This document shows positions 14,764 to 25,900 of a stretch of DNA of 64,000 nt, piece after piece; position 1 is the first letter of the stretch; every line of letters begins with the position of its first letter. The DNA is from Cardiocondyla obscurior (taxonomy: Eukaryota > Arthropoda > Insecta > Hymenoptera > Formicidae), in assembly GCF_019399895.1 (NCBI RefSeq), contig NC_091879.1, positions 1,178,001-1,242,000 on the forward strand, given 5' to 3'. The position numbers and the translations under genes were made by a program. The notes beneath the pieces were generated by a model. It made no database searches and was not told the DNA's origin. It saw nothing but the letters and a program-made list of their open reading frames with translations.

Positions 14764-14804
14764 GTTCCAAAGTTTGTCTACATGACTTTGGAACACCCTG
14801 TATA
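14764..14804. mobile_element. Isolated transposon end with small hairpin
   Basis: GTTCCAAAGT (14,764-14,773) is mirrored by ACTTTGGAAC (14,785-14,794) and runs into ACACCCTGTATA, the reverse complement of the TATACAGGGTGT end found elsewhere in the window. The matching other end was not found, so this is a solo or diverged end. The TA next to the CAGGG motif fits insertion at TA. The superfamily is not assigned. Confidence 0.45.
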
Positions 14805-15288
14805 CGAATGACGAAAAGTAGATTTAAAGGCGAATCTCTGCGATCGGAAAGAACGAGAGGTTGTACAAATTAAGCACTTTGTTTAGTGAATCGCGCGAGG
14901 TAGCTTCGGCCTATTGCATTGTTCGGCTGGGAATCTTATCTCATTACGTTAAAGGAAGTCTGATCCGGTCGTGGGTCGTGCACAGCCACGGGGAATTGCC
15001 TGGTAACAGAGAGCGACATGTTAAACACATCGCAGGCAACTGGACATAAGCCATGCAAGTATGCACGCTACGTGGTTAAGAGCTAGAATACTCGAACGCT
15101 CTAAGAAAATAAGCGAAGTTTTTCTGAGTAGTTAAAGAAAAATTAAAAGGGGTATTAAAGTATGAAAACTTAAGGAAAAGAATTTTTTTTTTAATTATAA
15201 CAGAAATATCGTTGAAACGATAAAACATATTAAAGAAGGAGAAAATTAAAATTAAAAGTATTTCTGTAAAAGTGACACGCTTATTAAT

Positions 15289-15313
15289 TATACAGGGTGT
15301 CCCACCCCATATT
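15289..15313 (+). mobile_element. Isolated TATACAGGGTGTCCCACCCC end
   Basis: These 25 bases are identical to the terminal 25 bases of the foldback element ending at 18,987. No mate in inverted orientation is seen close by. A small perfect-arm hairpin with ATTTTATGACGG arms follows at 15,341-15,369. This is best read as a truncated relative of the same element family. A unit spanning 15,289-18,987 is less likely, because the right-hand end already has its own mate at 18,627. Confidence 0.55.
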
Positions 15314-16037
15314 ATAAATAATTTTATATTTTATAATATAATTTTATGACGGATAAACCGTCATAAAATTAAATAACACGTAGTTTAAATATGACCACAA
15401 AGTAAAAATGCATTTATTTATCATTTAATTATTTTGTTGATTAGTCAAGCTTATTATTTTACGAACGAAGCTACGGATTCATCTCGCGCGTACGCAAAGC
15501 AAATATCTTTCCTACAATGTAATTGAAATAATATTTTGTCTCGTGCATCTCTTACAAATTCATCTTTCGTTAGATATTAGCTAGAGAAGCAGAGAAGTGA
15601 CATATGGTAGGTTCTACGCCAATATCGCCCTAGACTTGATGGAGTACTTGGGGAGATTCGCTTAGATTCCACGCTTCAGAACCCGTCCAAACGCCTGACC
15701 ACCGTCCGCCGAGCTTGCTCGCCCCCGAATAAAGCGGCTTTCCTTCTCCCCGTGCACGCTTCTTATCGAAGAAATATCATTTTATTTCATTTATGGCCAG
15801 GACGTCAAAGGGGGATTTCGCTTCCGCCCGGCTTCAATATTTTTATAGGGATTTCGGATCCCAATCATATATTTTGTGGCGATTAGTCTGTCGAAAGTTA
15901 ACTATTACCTCGATCCGCATACGTGCAGTAATAAAAAGTATAAATTGAAAATTAATTAAAAATAGTTTGTTTTCAGCGAATAACACTTTAAAAAGTTAAT
16001 TACTGAAAACAATTCCCAATAATTATTACTTATTTTT
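15314..16037. other. Non-coding spacer between repeat elements
   Basis: Apart from the 15,341-15,369 hairpin, no feature could be supported. The stretch 15,620-15,850 is more GC-balanced than its flanks. Confidence 0.55.
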
Positions 16038-16425
16038 ACTACACTTGACGATCGGCCGGCCGAGTCGTCAAACCGCGCGCGCGACGCTGTTTCTCAGGAG
16101 CGTTGTTATCTAAGAAATAGACTGAGGTAAGGGATATATTTAATATCAATTATAATAGTTTTCCACATCACCTACGAGGTACTATTATTGATGCGTATAG
16201 GCCTACTGGGGAAACCACTTAAAAAAAAACGCATTAATAATAATACCTCGTAGGTGATGTGGAAATATCTTATATTATAATATAAGATTATATAAATTAT
16301 ATAAATTATAATTGATATTAAATATATCTCTTATCCCAGTCTATTTCTTAGATAACAAAACGCTCCTGAGAAACAGCGTCGCGCGCGCGGTTTAACGACT
16401 CGGCCGGCCGATCGTCAAGTGTAGT
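16038..16425. mobile_element. 388-bp long-arm inverted repeat (foldback/MITE-like)
   Basis: The left arm starts ACTACACTTGACGATCGG and the right arm ends with its reverse complement. The arms continue through the GCGCGCGCG tract, the TTTCTCAGGAGCGTT segment and CACATCACCTACGAGGT to a short central loop near 16,200-16,225. Each arm is roughly 170-185 bp with few differences. There is no coding capacity. The right arm carries an extra AT-rich palindromic insert near 16,268-16,305. No clear target-site duplication is visible, so the superfamily is left open. The GC-rich outer arms within AT-rich DNA make it conspicuous. Confidence 0.7.
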
Positions 16426-17213
16426 GGAGAAAGGAGGCGGTGTCTCTGGAATCGGGCCGAAATGTGCAACTAATTCCGAGCACTGCCTTACGCGATAAAT
16501 ATAAATGTTTTTCAAATTCGCCATGTGTGCGCCCTCAAAAAAAAAAAAAAAATTGCCCGAGATTCAAGTCTACATATCGAACAGTTTCAATCGAGCCCAA
16601 TTCCATGATCCACGAAAGCGCGAGACGAGTGATAGCGTAATATCAAGCGCGGCCCAAATACCGACATGATATTGGCGCGATATCGATCGGTATCCCGTGT
16701 GATTTTATCGTGCATTCAGCCTCGTATTGACTTAAATAGGAACATATCGACTTTTATAGAAATTCCATCGTCGTCGCACGAAATGCTCCCTTTCTCCCCT
16801 TTCCCCCCTTTCCCTTCCCGTTCTCGCGCATGAACGGAGAAACGTCAAAATTGATATTCTCCGCTCGCCTCGAGAACTGGCGCGCATAAACCCAGAATCC
16901 GATATTTCACGTGCCATATTCTCCCAACCTACTATCACCAACGCCGATTCCATACGTGCGTGGCACACGTGAGATACACACCGACACGCCGAGTGTGCAT
17001 CGAGTTCTTTCTCCGCACCATGATCCGTGCCGGATAGAACGTGCGAGTTTGGAAGCTACATCCACGATGGGATATTTCGCCAGAGGCGCTCACGTACCAT
17101 ATGTGATATCCTATTTGCCCGTATAAGTGTGCACAAATCCAACCACGATTTCATATTTCTGGAGAGAACCTTCACGGATACGGCGCGACATAATGCGAAA
17201 CGCGTGAAGCGTA

Positions 17214-17381
17214 CATGGATAACATTAACGTGTATTTCAAGTTCGAGAAAATTATAAATAATTAAAAAAAATATATTTTAATAAAATAAAAAAAATATAT
17301 TATAAATAATTAAAAAAAATATATTTTTTTAAATTATTTATAATTTTTTCGAACTTGAAATACACGTTAATGTTATCCATG
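17214..17381. repeat. 168-bp perfect-armed inverted repeat
   Basis: The left arm, CATGGATAACATTAACGTGT onward (17,214-17,247), is matched by its reverse complement ending at 17,381. The centre is made of AT-only repeats. It would fold into one long hairpin. No ends typical of the CAGGG family are present. It is a probable non-autonomous element or a recent inverted duplication. Confidence 0.7.
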
Positions 17382-17384
17382 TAA

Positions 17385-17484
17385 TTACCTGTTAGAAAAT
17401 ACCTGTTAGAAAAAACCTTAAATTTCATGCCCAGGGCATGAAATTCTATTTTTATTTTTATATATATATAAAAATAAAAATAGA
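17385..17484. repeat. Cluster of short direct and palindromic repeats
   Basis: ACCTGTTAGAAAA occurs twice (about 17,388 and 17,401). It is followed by a perfect palindrome, AATTTCATGCCC/GGGCATGAAATT, near 17,420-17,445, and then by an AT palindrome with CTATTTTTATTTTTATA arms to about 17,484. No function is assigned. Confidence 0.55.
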
Positions 17485-17944
17485 CGTATAAAAATAATTT
17501 AGCATGTGTAACAGTACGTTAAAGACAAAGAAATTATATCAATTACTTAACATGTTTTTTTATTTTTTAAGAACGCGAAACAAAAACTGTCGCGCTTAAA
17601 TCGAATCGATTGCTCGTTAAATTGAATTTGAGAACGGTCGACCATTCGGTGATGATAGTGCACGTAGGGTATCCGCGTAGCATATCCGCGATGCGACAAG
17701 GAAATATCGTGAGCGCGAAGTTCCGTGTACGTTTCCCGCTCAGCTCGATTAGGTCAAATCGTTTGTAATGTCAGAACCTGGCCGGGGCTCATTCCACATT
17801 CTGCGACGTATACGCCACCGATATTTCTCGGTTTCCGCTTACTGAACCACCGTCGATTGAGCACCCCTCTCGCCTTACCGAAAATCAGTTTCGTATCGTA
17901 TTCGGCCACCCCTGCTAAATCCGGCTGGCATAGGTGGGTGAGTT

Positions 17945-17975
17945 AGCCGGCCTGAAACCCACTGAGCTACCGGCT
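17945..17975 (-). other. Pol III A-box-like hairpin, possible SINE fragment
   Basis: On the minus strand TAGCTCAGTGGG matches the internal A-box consensus of tRNA genes and tRNA-derived SINEs. It sits within AGCCGG/CCGGCT arms. No B-box of the GGTTCGA type and no cloverleaf follow, so it is not a tRNA gene. A decayed SINE head or chance are both possible. Confidence 0.2.
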
Positions 17976-18029
17976 TTTCTTATTGATGTCTTTTGGGGAA
18001 AAGTTTGAGAGGTTGTTTCTACGGCGGAC

Positions 18030-18036
18030 TATAAAG
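18030..18036 (+). promoter_or_regulatory. TATA-like element
   Basis: TATAAAG stands about 30 bases before a stretch that could begin the exon ending at the strong donor at 18,225. No clear initiator motif is seen at the expected distance, so support comes only from the arrangement. Confidence 0.2.
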
Positions 18037-18143
18037 TGACACTTCCCGTTTGCAAACGTAAACTTGTTCGCGGTTGATAGAGCGAATATTACGAGGTACG
18101 CGCATATCCGCGCGACGGATAGAGGGGCCGCCCAAGGAAGAAG

Positions 18144-18224
18144 ATGAAGGACGCGAGAGGGGGAGGGAGACGAAACGACGAGTGGATATGCGGGCTTTAC
18201 CCATGGGAGTATTACGGATTCAAG
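18144..18224 (+). CDS. Candidate first coding exon (27 codons)
   Basis: An ATG at 18,144 opens 27 codons that end exactly at a strong donor, AAG|GTGAGT, at 18,225, in phase 0. The peptide starts MKDARGGGRRNDEWICG and ends YPWEYYGFK, which is less simple in composition than the surrounding chance frames. A TATAAAG lies 114 bases upstream of the ATG. The start has A at -3. No family is recognised, and no downstream acceptor could be tied to it. The frame remains open 7 codons past the donor before TAA. Confidence 0.25.
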
Positions 18225-18626
18225 GTGAGTAGAGGTCTCACGAAGTAACCCGAGACATCAGCGGAGTAATATTTCCATATTCTGATATCGAATAAATGGA
18301 TCGTTCTTGCGCGCACGACGCAGGCATAAATTCTCGGTAGACCTATCATGCATCACGGACCGGTAGAAAGACTCGCTGTGGCTGCGTGGCTCCGTGGCTA
18401 TCGTGCGAGGTGTGTCGAGAGAGTACCGTCTTCAATGCATTCGCGTCTTACGGACTTGTCATTCGTACTTTTTCACGTCAACGGTCGAACGAGAATAATC
18501 CAGGTGGCTCGATTCATTGCCTCGTTCTACGTATTCCAAAAGTTCTAAAAATCGACTTTTACGGAATTGTCCGCGTAAATTTATTAAATCACGTTACGCT
18601 AATGATCCCCAATCTCCCGACATTTT

Positions 18627-18987
18627 TATACAGGATGTCTCACCCCATATTGACAAATTCTCAGAGTTAGATAGGTCTCGTGGATACAAGTCAATAAATT
18701 GAATTATTGAAATTATTGAAAATTTCCATTATTGAAAAAATAATTAAAATGTGTAACTTGAAAACGACAAAGAAGCTGCGGGCGTGTGAGCGCGACAGAC
18801 GACGGCGCCAATCGTCTGTCGCGCTCACTCACGCGTAGCTTCCTTGTCGCTTTTCCGCTAAAAAAATTAATTTTTTTCTCATTAACTATCGTGAATTTTG
18901 CAAAACGGCAAAGAACTTATTAATTTTTGTCCACGAGACCTATTTAACTCTGAGAGTTTGTCAATATGGGGTGGGACACCCTGTATA
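18627..18987. mobile_element. 361-bp foldback element, copy 1
   Basis: Terminal inverted repeats TATACAGGATGTCTCACCCC and its improved mirror (TATACAGGGTGTCCCACCCC on the minus strand) extend about 60 bp inward, through the motif AGGTCTCGTGGA. The centre is a second inverted repeat (about 18,770-18,855): GAAGCTGCGGGCG, GTGAGCGCGACAG and ACGACGGCGCC, mirrored to a TAGCTTCCTTGTC end. There is no coding capacity. TA dinucleotides at both ends fit TA-target insertion, as known for Tc1/mariner-like elements, but assignment from this alone is uncertain. Confidence 0.75.
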
Positions 18988-20237
18988 AAAAAAAATTATA
19001 AGTTTGATATTACGTATTAATTTAAATCCCGTATCAGCTATGTTTTCTTAAATCTTAGTAAAACATGATAACGGGGACGTATTACGATATCAACGTCCCG
19101 GCCGATTAAATGAAAAACAGGCAAATGCAAGTCGAATTTATCTCGACCAGCGGGGAAAAGTGTGGAAAGGGAAGCTGAAACTCTGCGGCCTTGTCTTCCA
19201 GGCCCAGGTCGAATGTGTCAACCATACGAACGCGCGACAAGTAACCAGGATCGTTGCCAACGCCCGAGACCGACTGGCCGGACGTCTCGAACCACCAGCC
19301 TAGCGTATCGTCATGGGCACAACGTCGTAAACATCGTGCGTCGCGACTTGTAAATTCACCTGTGGCGTTTTAATGGTCTACCACGCGCGTGTATTAGTTT
19401 CAGGGACATTAATAACGCCGCGGTGAAAGGCTATCACCGATTAATTAGTCACTTACAGAGTCGGATCTCTATAGCGCGCTTCCAAAAAAAAAAAAAAAAT
19501 TTTTATTGTAGTCCGTCTTAGTTTAATTTTACGGAATTAATTTTGTTGTTAATTTAATTTTTTGAAGTTTATTTTATAAAAAACTACTTTCAGAATAATT
19601 ATTTATTCAAAAATTATCAGTATCTACTGGCAGATATTTTTCGTCAAGATGAGAAAAAAGAAATTAATTTTCCCAAAAGAATATCCCGCATGTTATCTTC
19701 ATATATGTATATCGCTCGGAAATTCTTATTTCTTGTAAATTGATCTCACGAGGGCGGACGGAAAAATTTATCTGGATAAGATAATTAGATAATAATTCAT
19801 GGTCAGGGTCATGAACTTTAGGACGACAGGTGAAATTAATCCGGAGATTATCCGGGAACGTTTATATTCGCCCGACACGACGCGACGCGACGCGACGCGA
19901 CGCGCCGGGTGTCTACGACGACGCACAGGTCTCGAGCCTAATTCGTGTCTTCCTTCGCAACTTATAATTCAAGCTCGCAGACTGGAACCAAACTGAACAG
20001 AACTACGCTAACTTGCACAACGGTAATTATACACTCCATCCAGCCCCGTTCCCGCATTGTACCTGTCTTCCCTACCTGCCTCTGTAGCCCTTAAATTTCG
20101 CTTTATTTATGTCTCGTTTGACGTTCTCCGCGTTAACTCCGACCAGTTCCAGAATTAATTGTACAAAAACGCATACGTTCATATCTATTCATAACAAACG
20201 CGTCTATCTGTGCATTTGTGACAGCTGTCACAAATAT
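18988..20237. other. Non-coding stretch, no supported gene
   Basis: Holds an acceptor-like TCTTCCAG ending at 19,200, an A tract at 19,484-19,498 and a short (CGCGA)n array at 19,877-19,905 (about five units). The open frames are short and biased. Confidence 0.55.
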
Positions 20238-20512
20238 CATTAATATCAGTAATATCAGTAATATCAGTATTATCAGTAAAATTAACTTAATTTTGTTGAA
20301 AATTAATTCTTTAAAAGATTAATCACTCAAGTAATATCTAGATATATCTAGATATTATTCGAGTAATTAATCTTTTAAAGAATTAATTTACAACAAAATT
20401 AATCACTCCAAAAGATTAATCACTCGAGTAATATCTAGATATATCTAGATATTACTCGAGTAATTAATCTTTTAAAGAATTAATTTCCAACAAAATTAAG
20501 TTAATTTTACTG
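20238..20512. repeat. Nested palindrome preceded by an AATATCAGT array
   Basis: About four units of AATATCAGT-like repeat (20,238-20,278) lead into a 239-bp structure. Outer arms CAGTAAAATTAACTTAATTT (20,274) and their mirror (to 20,512) enclose two further palindromes, each built on AGTAATATCTAGATATATCT with AAAGATTAATCACT-type flanks. The two inner palindromes are direct repeats of one another. It is AT-rich and non-coding. It may be a foldback element with an internally duplicated core. Confidence 0.7.
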
Positions 20513-21519
20513 TATAGAATATTAAACAAAAAAAGAAAAAAGAAATAAAGTAAAAATATATTAGAACTATTACACTGCAATTTATATAAGAAAAATTATA
20601 ATAAATATTTCAATAAGTAATAATATACGCATAGTTGCCGAAATGCGTTGGTACCGCCGTTTATTGTGCAAAGCGCGCAGACCAAACAGCAATGTTACGT
20701 GATTTCCGAACTTTATTTTAACAGGTAGAGCTTGTGAGGCCCGCGAGTGCCTAATAGATAAACGTTGCGTGTTAACAAGCATTTAGATCGTCCATGTCGC
20801 TTTGTCAGGTCGCAGACGTATCTTTTTCGACGCGCACCCGCGTTCCATTTTAAGCCTCAACAATGCTGACGCGGCGCTGCGAAATTTACTGTATCTGGCG
20901 CCACTTCTATATTTACGATGAATACCGAGAAAGAGAGATATCTACGTGATTCAACAGACGGACGAATAGAACAGCAGCGCGCGTCTCCGGCATACCCAGT
21001 CTGACGCTCCTTCCGCTTTTCATTCCAGCCCATACCCTCCGTCCGACCGTGTTCGAATTAAAACGCGAATCCTAACTGACGAACGTGCGTCGTACGCATT
21101 TACACATGCCACTTCGCGCGGTCACGCTTAATAACGCGAAAATTAATCCCAGCGTCCCGGACGTGTGACCAAAATGAGCTCGGACGAGCCTATTGCTCGC
21201 TTTGCTAGTGTTATGCCTACTCAACACCTGCCTTTAATATTTCGCAAATAATTAGAAAATTGATTGACGATAATTGCAACGGTTGTGAAATAATTCTATA
21301 ACGCAACGATAAAGATTATCATAAGATGCGTACAAATATTAATATATAAAAACCAATTCCTTTATAAATAATTACCATCGAAGCGACGCTTTCTTCGATT
21401 CCGTTTCGCGCGGTTTCATATTTTTATCACAACCGTTTCTTCATATTTAAGAACCCCGGGCCCGGCAAGAGTAAATTGCGATCCGCGAGGGATTAATTCG
21501 CGTCAGCCAAGTGAAAATA

Positions 21520-21730
21520 ATGGAGGTCCCCGACGATTCTGCGAAAATGAAGGAAAAAATCGAATTTGCGTGCGAGCAGCACACAATGGCATTATGTAAA
21601 GCAGCCAGTGATTTAAATTTCGGAATAGCATACGCGAACGCAAGACGACGGCTCGCACAAATCGCTGATGAGAGCGGGCTCGTATGCGAAGATGGAATTG
21701 CTATGCAGGACGCGCAGGAGCAGCGTAACG
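21520..21730 (+). CDS. Candidate first coding exon, unknown protein
   Basis: The ATG at 21,520 is the first after an in-frame TAA at 21,472. It has A at -3 and G at +4. Seventy codons follow to a good donor, AACG|GTAAGG, at 21,731 (phase 1); read through, the frame stops at 21,759. The peptide begins MEVPDDSAKMKEKIEF, continues with CEQHTMALCKAASDLNFG and has a basic ANARRRL segment. It is acidic/basic mixed, with alpha-helical character and no low-complexity bias, unlike the other open frames here. No family is recognised, and no acceptor downstream in the window can be linked with confidence. It could be the 5' end of a gene whose other exons lie further on, or a chance frame. Confidence 0.35.
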
Positions 21731-22160
21731 GTAAGGCTCCGCTCGCAAACGATCGGTAGTGTCATTGCGCCGCCACAATGCAAGGTTATTCATCTTAAAT
21801 TCTTACGGCGACATCAATCCTATCGTTCGATAGAAATCTCCCCTCTTTCAAGAGTGTTTTCAGCTTCATTAGAAAGACGTGTCCCATGAATATGCGCGAT
21901 ACATAAGTATCGAGCTGCCATATCTCGTCGCTTATCCGCGCAGACAATTTTCTTTGTAAAACCTTTCGCTAACATTACGCGCATCCTGATGCCGGTAATC
22001 TCGTTAAGTACCTCTTCGTGCACCTAAGTGACACGTTTACAGACAAATAAACGGACGCGCTGAAATTCTGCGGCTACGTCTGCATTCGCAATGCGAAAAT
22101 GGGAAAGGATGTTAAATTAAATTTTTACCGTGTCTAATCTATTAATTTTCTTAGCGATAT

Positions 22161-22183
22161 TATACAGGGTGACACCCTGTATA
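22161..22183. mobile_element. Back-to-back element ends (23-bp palindrome)
   Basis: TATACAGGGTG is followed directly by ACACCCTGTATA, i.e. the two terminal repeats of the CAGGG family with almost nothing between them. It abuts the 212-bp tandem repeat. It looks like a collapsed element in which the internal sequence has been lost. Confidence 0.6.
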
Positions 22184-22604
22184 AAAATTGGAAGAAATAA
22201 ATTGGGACAATTTATTTAAGAATCGGTTTTGAACCATTCATATAAAAATGTAATTTAATTAAATTCAATAATGTAAAACCTTTTTTATTGAATTTAAGAA
22301 GAAAAAATATTTTTTACCCAAAACCAAGTTTAATTTAATATAAGAATAAAGTCGAACAATTGAATTGAAAAAAAGAAATTGGGACCATTTATATAAAAAT
22401 TGGAAGAAATAAATTGGGACCATTTATTTAAGAATCGGTTTTGAACCATTCATATAAAAATGTAATTTAATTAAATTCAATAATGTAAAACCTTTTTTAT
22501 TGAATTTAAGAAGAAAAAATATTTTTTACCCAAAACCAAGTTTAATTTAATATAAGAATAAAGTCGAACAATTGAATTGAAAAAAAGAAATTGGGACCAT
22601 TTAT
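22181..22604 (+). repeat. 212-bp unit in two tandem copies
   Basis: Copy 1 spans 22,181-22,392 and copy 2 spans 22,393-22,604. They are nearly identical; a visible difference is GGGACAATTT versus GGGACCATTT. The unit holds AAGAATCGGTTTTGAACC, a T-rich core around TTTTTTACCCAAAACC and a GAACAATTGAATTG segment, and has no coding potential. The pair lies exactly between the collapsed ends at 22,161-22,183 and the foldback element at 22,602, which suggests duplication tied to those insertions. Confidence 0.85.
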
Positions 22605-22962
22605 ACAAGGTGTCTCAGCCCATGTGTAAAATCCTATACAGATAGGTAGGTCTTAGGGAGATAAATAAAAAAGTTACTTAACATTTTGTAAAATTCTCAA
22701 TTGTTATTGAGAAAAAAATTAATTTGTCTAGCGCAAAAGCGACAAGGAAGCTGCGGGCGAGTGAGCGCGATAGGCGACGGCGCCAATCGCCTGTCGCGCT
22801 CACTCACCTATAGCTTCCTTGTCCTCTTGCGCTAGACAAATTAAATTTTTTTTTCAATAAGTATTGAAAATTTTTCAAAACGTTAAAGAATTTTTTTATT
22901 TATCTCCCTAAGACCTACCTATCTGTATAGGATTTTACACATGGGCTGAGACACTCTGTATA
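22602..22962. mobile_element. 361-bp foldback element, copy 2
   Basis: The ends are TATACAAGGTGTCTCAGCCC and its mirror, ending ACACTCTGTATA. The arms carry CCTATACAGATAGGTAGGTC and a TCTAGCGCAA motif near the core. The centre (about 22,745-22,820) matches the core of the element at 18,627: AAGCTGCGGGCGAGTGAGCG and GGCGACGGCGCCAATCGCC, mirrored to TAGCTTCCTTGTC. Total length equals the first element (361 bp), although the outer arms differ in sequence. There is no coding capacity. Confidence 0.75.
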
Positions 22963-25900
22963 TTATTTGATAAGTCGTAGATTTTTTTTTTACTTAAAAA
23001 AAAAGGAAGAAGTTTAGATATTTTATGCGATACGTTTTTCAGTAAAAATATAGCTTTTATGACTTCTCATTTGTGGAATCGTACGTCGCGCATATTATTC
23101 ATGAAGAAATAACGGTGATAACCGTCTCGCGAAACGTTTGTAGAATGTAATATCTTCAAAAAAAAAAAAAAATAATAAAAACGTGTATCGCTGAGGTGAA
23201 TTTTAGCAGCGTAAAGATTATATATATAATTTCACCGAGTAAAAATTAATCTAAAATTTGGCAATGTGAGCGAGACTCGTCTAAATAAAATTTAACAAAA
23301 GAAAGCAAGAGAGGCCGGTTAAAGAAAATTATTTCCTGGTAACATATCTTGAACGTAATTAATGGTACTTGACGTCTTACTCAAGAAGGTCGTTAGAGAG
23401 AAGGGACAGCCGGGTATTTTCACACTCGAGATTTAAGCAGTTTTTCGTCGCGGGTGGAGCATATCAAGAAGTAGATGTTGTCCCGGATATATACCTTTTG
23501 TGCGGTTGATACTACGTATACGTGGAATACATCTACGTACGGTATGTGTGTGTATTTAGAGTAGCGCCTCGCGTGGAATACACGTTGGCTGCTAACTCAG
23601 CTGACCGGTCATTAATAAACCGAAGCCATTACCAAGCAACCTCCGAATGTGCATGACCCGCCATGTATTGCAACTATGTATGAGTACATGCGGACGCGTG
23701 TTACGTTTGTGTGCGCACGTGTGTGTAAATCCGGGCGCGTGTGTGCGAGGGCGCGCGTCTAAAACCACTATCCTCAGAGTTTCCCTCTCCGATCGAGATC
23801 CAACCCAGTCCAGCCCTCCCGTTCTTGTAGCAACCCCCTTTGAGGCCCCCCTACATCCTCTTTAGCCGGAACAGTGCGGCGGCCAAGTCAGGGTATAGTC
23901 GACCGGTTATAGTGTTGCTCCCGCTGGTTTGTCATTTATAAATGTCCTCGCGAAATGACCCGTCCGTACATCTCATCCCCTAAGCGCGGTCATTAAAGTC
24001 GGCCATACTTGCGCCGCGGCGCGGAATATATTTTGGTTAGCGTGTGAAATAAATTATTTTCTCAAACTGATAAAGTTTTGCGGCTCCTAATATTTATCGC
24101 GACGAATTCGCAAGAGCGTACGAAAAACGCAGGCGGTAAATAAGATTGTATTGCATTTTCAATTAGAGATACAATTATTTATGCTCGAAAGGTGAACGTT
24201 TGCGCAAGAAGAATAGTATTGTTATATGCCGCAATTAGTTAGTCGTTATTCAGCTCAAAAGAGTCTGCTGTCTTTAATTGCACTTTAAGCCACGAATCCG
24301 AATCGTAGGATGCATAATGTATGAGTATACCGTTTGTATTGGAGGTGAAAAGTACGTCTAAAGTCATTGCGATTCTTCGCCAATCGACGAATCAGGGAAT
24401 TACGGCGAATTTAGATTCTAATCCAATCAATGCACGATGCAATTGTTACATGTGCTCACATGCCATCATGCTTGTTTCCAAGTATACGCGCAACACGAGG
24501 GGTTTTATTAACTCACGATAATTAAGTAGACTTCGTAAACGCATACGAGACTAAATTCAACGTAATGCGACGTGCGATTATTCATAAAGAAAAATACTTT
24601 AAGGCTTATATTAAATTCGCAACAATACTGATATATCTAATTATATTAATTTCAAAAATTTGACACGGTCGTGCGAGTAAATCCACAGTGATATATTTCG
24701 TTTCGTCGCGGGGGTTATATTCGAAAGAATCGGTATGCTAGCTAGGGTGACATTCCGTACTCTTGGATAACGTTGGATAAGAACGTAGAAGTCTCCTTTG
24801 TCGCTGTCAGCCAAGATTTGAGGGAAAATAATAAGATGCCACGAGGGTGTTTTGTCCTACTCCACGTTGACATTGAATGGCGTGTCTTTTGTAAGAATCA
24901 CGGTATTTCAGCATATGAGAAACGTCTCTTGCGGGGAACGTACGTGTGGCAAACGGTATAAGAGTTTAAAAATTATACAACGCAAAATTATATGCGAGTG
25001 TTATTTTTAAAATTACCTAGATTGAATAAACGTGTGTCAAACGTGGGCGAAACAAACGAAAGAAACGGGCTGAAAATTAATCGCGACGTCGTGTAAAAAA
25101 TTCAGAACTCAAGCACTTTAATATTTATACGGCTCGACCAACGTGGCCAAAGAAAAGAAAAAAAATTTCAAAAAATCTACATGATAAACGTACCGAACTC
25201 TAGCAGTGTGCAACAATTTTCAGGAGTTCTTTCTTTCGTTGCGGATGATTGATAAGATATTCGATTGCAAAGGAAGCGAAAAATGGTAAAGTAGAAAAAC
25301 TTGTTCTTGTCACGAAGCGGGCTTCATGACACCTGTTAACGTTTGAATTTTGATAGATCGATGACGACAACGTCGATACTCGTCCATAACTTTATAGGGG
25401 TACTGCATAAAGAAGGGGACAGAAGATCGGGGTGGCGAGGGGGGAAACTCATGTCAGACAGTTATGGTATAACTCTGTATGGGGGATACGCGAAGCAGGC
25501 GAATTGTAATATGCAGTTACTGACCTGTGGTAGTACTGGATACAAGATTTCCCTCTTAGAACTGATGAATGCGTATATAAAAACCACGAGGAAAAGCGTT
25601 ATTAAAAGATATCCTCGTCCGGTATAAAAAAAAATATATATATATATCCGATCCAGTTATTAATTAATATACGAGATATATTTTCAAAATATAATCGCAA
25701 TTGATATAATTATGTGCACTCGGTTTATCCGCGAAAGAATAAAAATAATGACTTATTAAATGATTCATGGATTGAATAAAATTCGCCCTCGACTCCGATT
25801 CTGATATCATTTTACCTGGCAATGGTTTACGATCGTTATTAAGCAATTTACAATGTAAACGGGAATATGACGCGCGCTGCGATTTTTCAGTCTCTTGAGA

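Noticed and set aside
17945..17975. tRNA gene on the minus strand
   Set aside because: A-box only. There is no B-box, cloverleaf or acceptor stem, so it was kept only as a weak SINE-like fragment.
15289..18987. A single 3.7-kb transposon bounded by identical CAGGG ends
   Set aside because: The right end is already paired with a closer end at 18,627, and the interior holds other unrelated inverted repeats and no transposase.
20238..20512. CRISPR-like array
   Set aside because: The repeats are palindromic AT elements without regular unique spacers, and the genome is eukaryotic in character.
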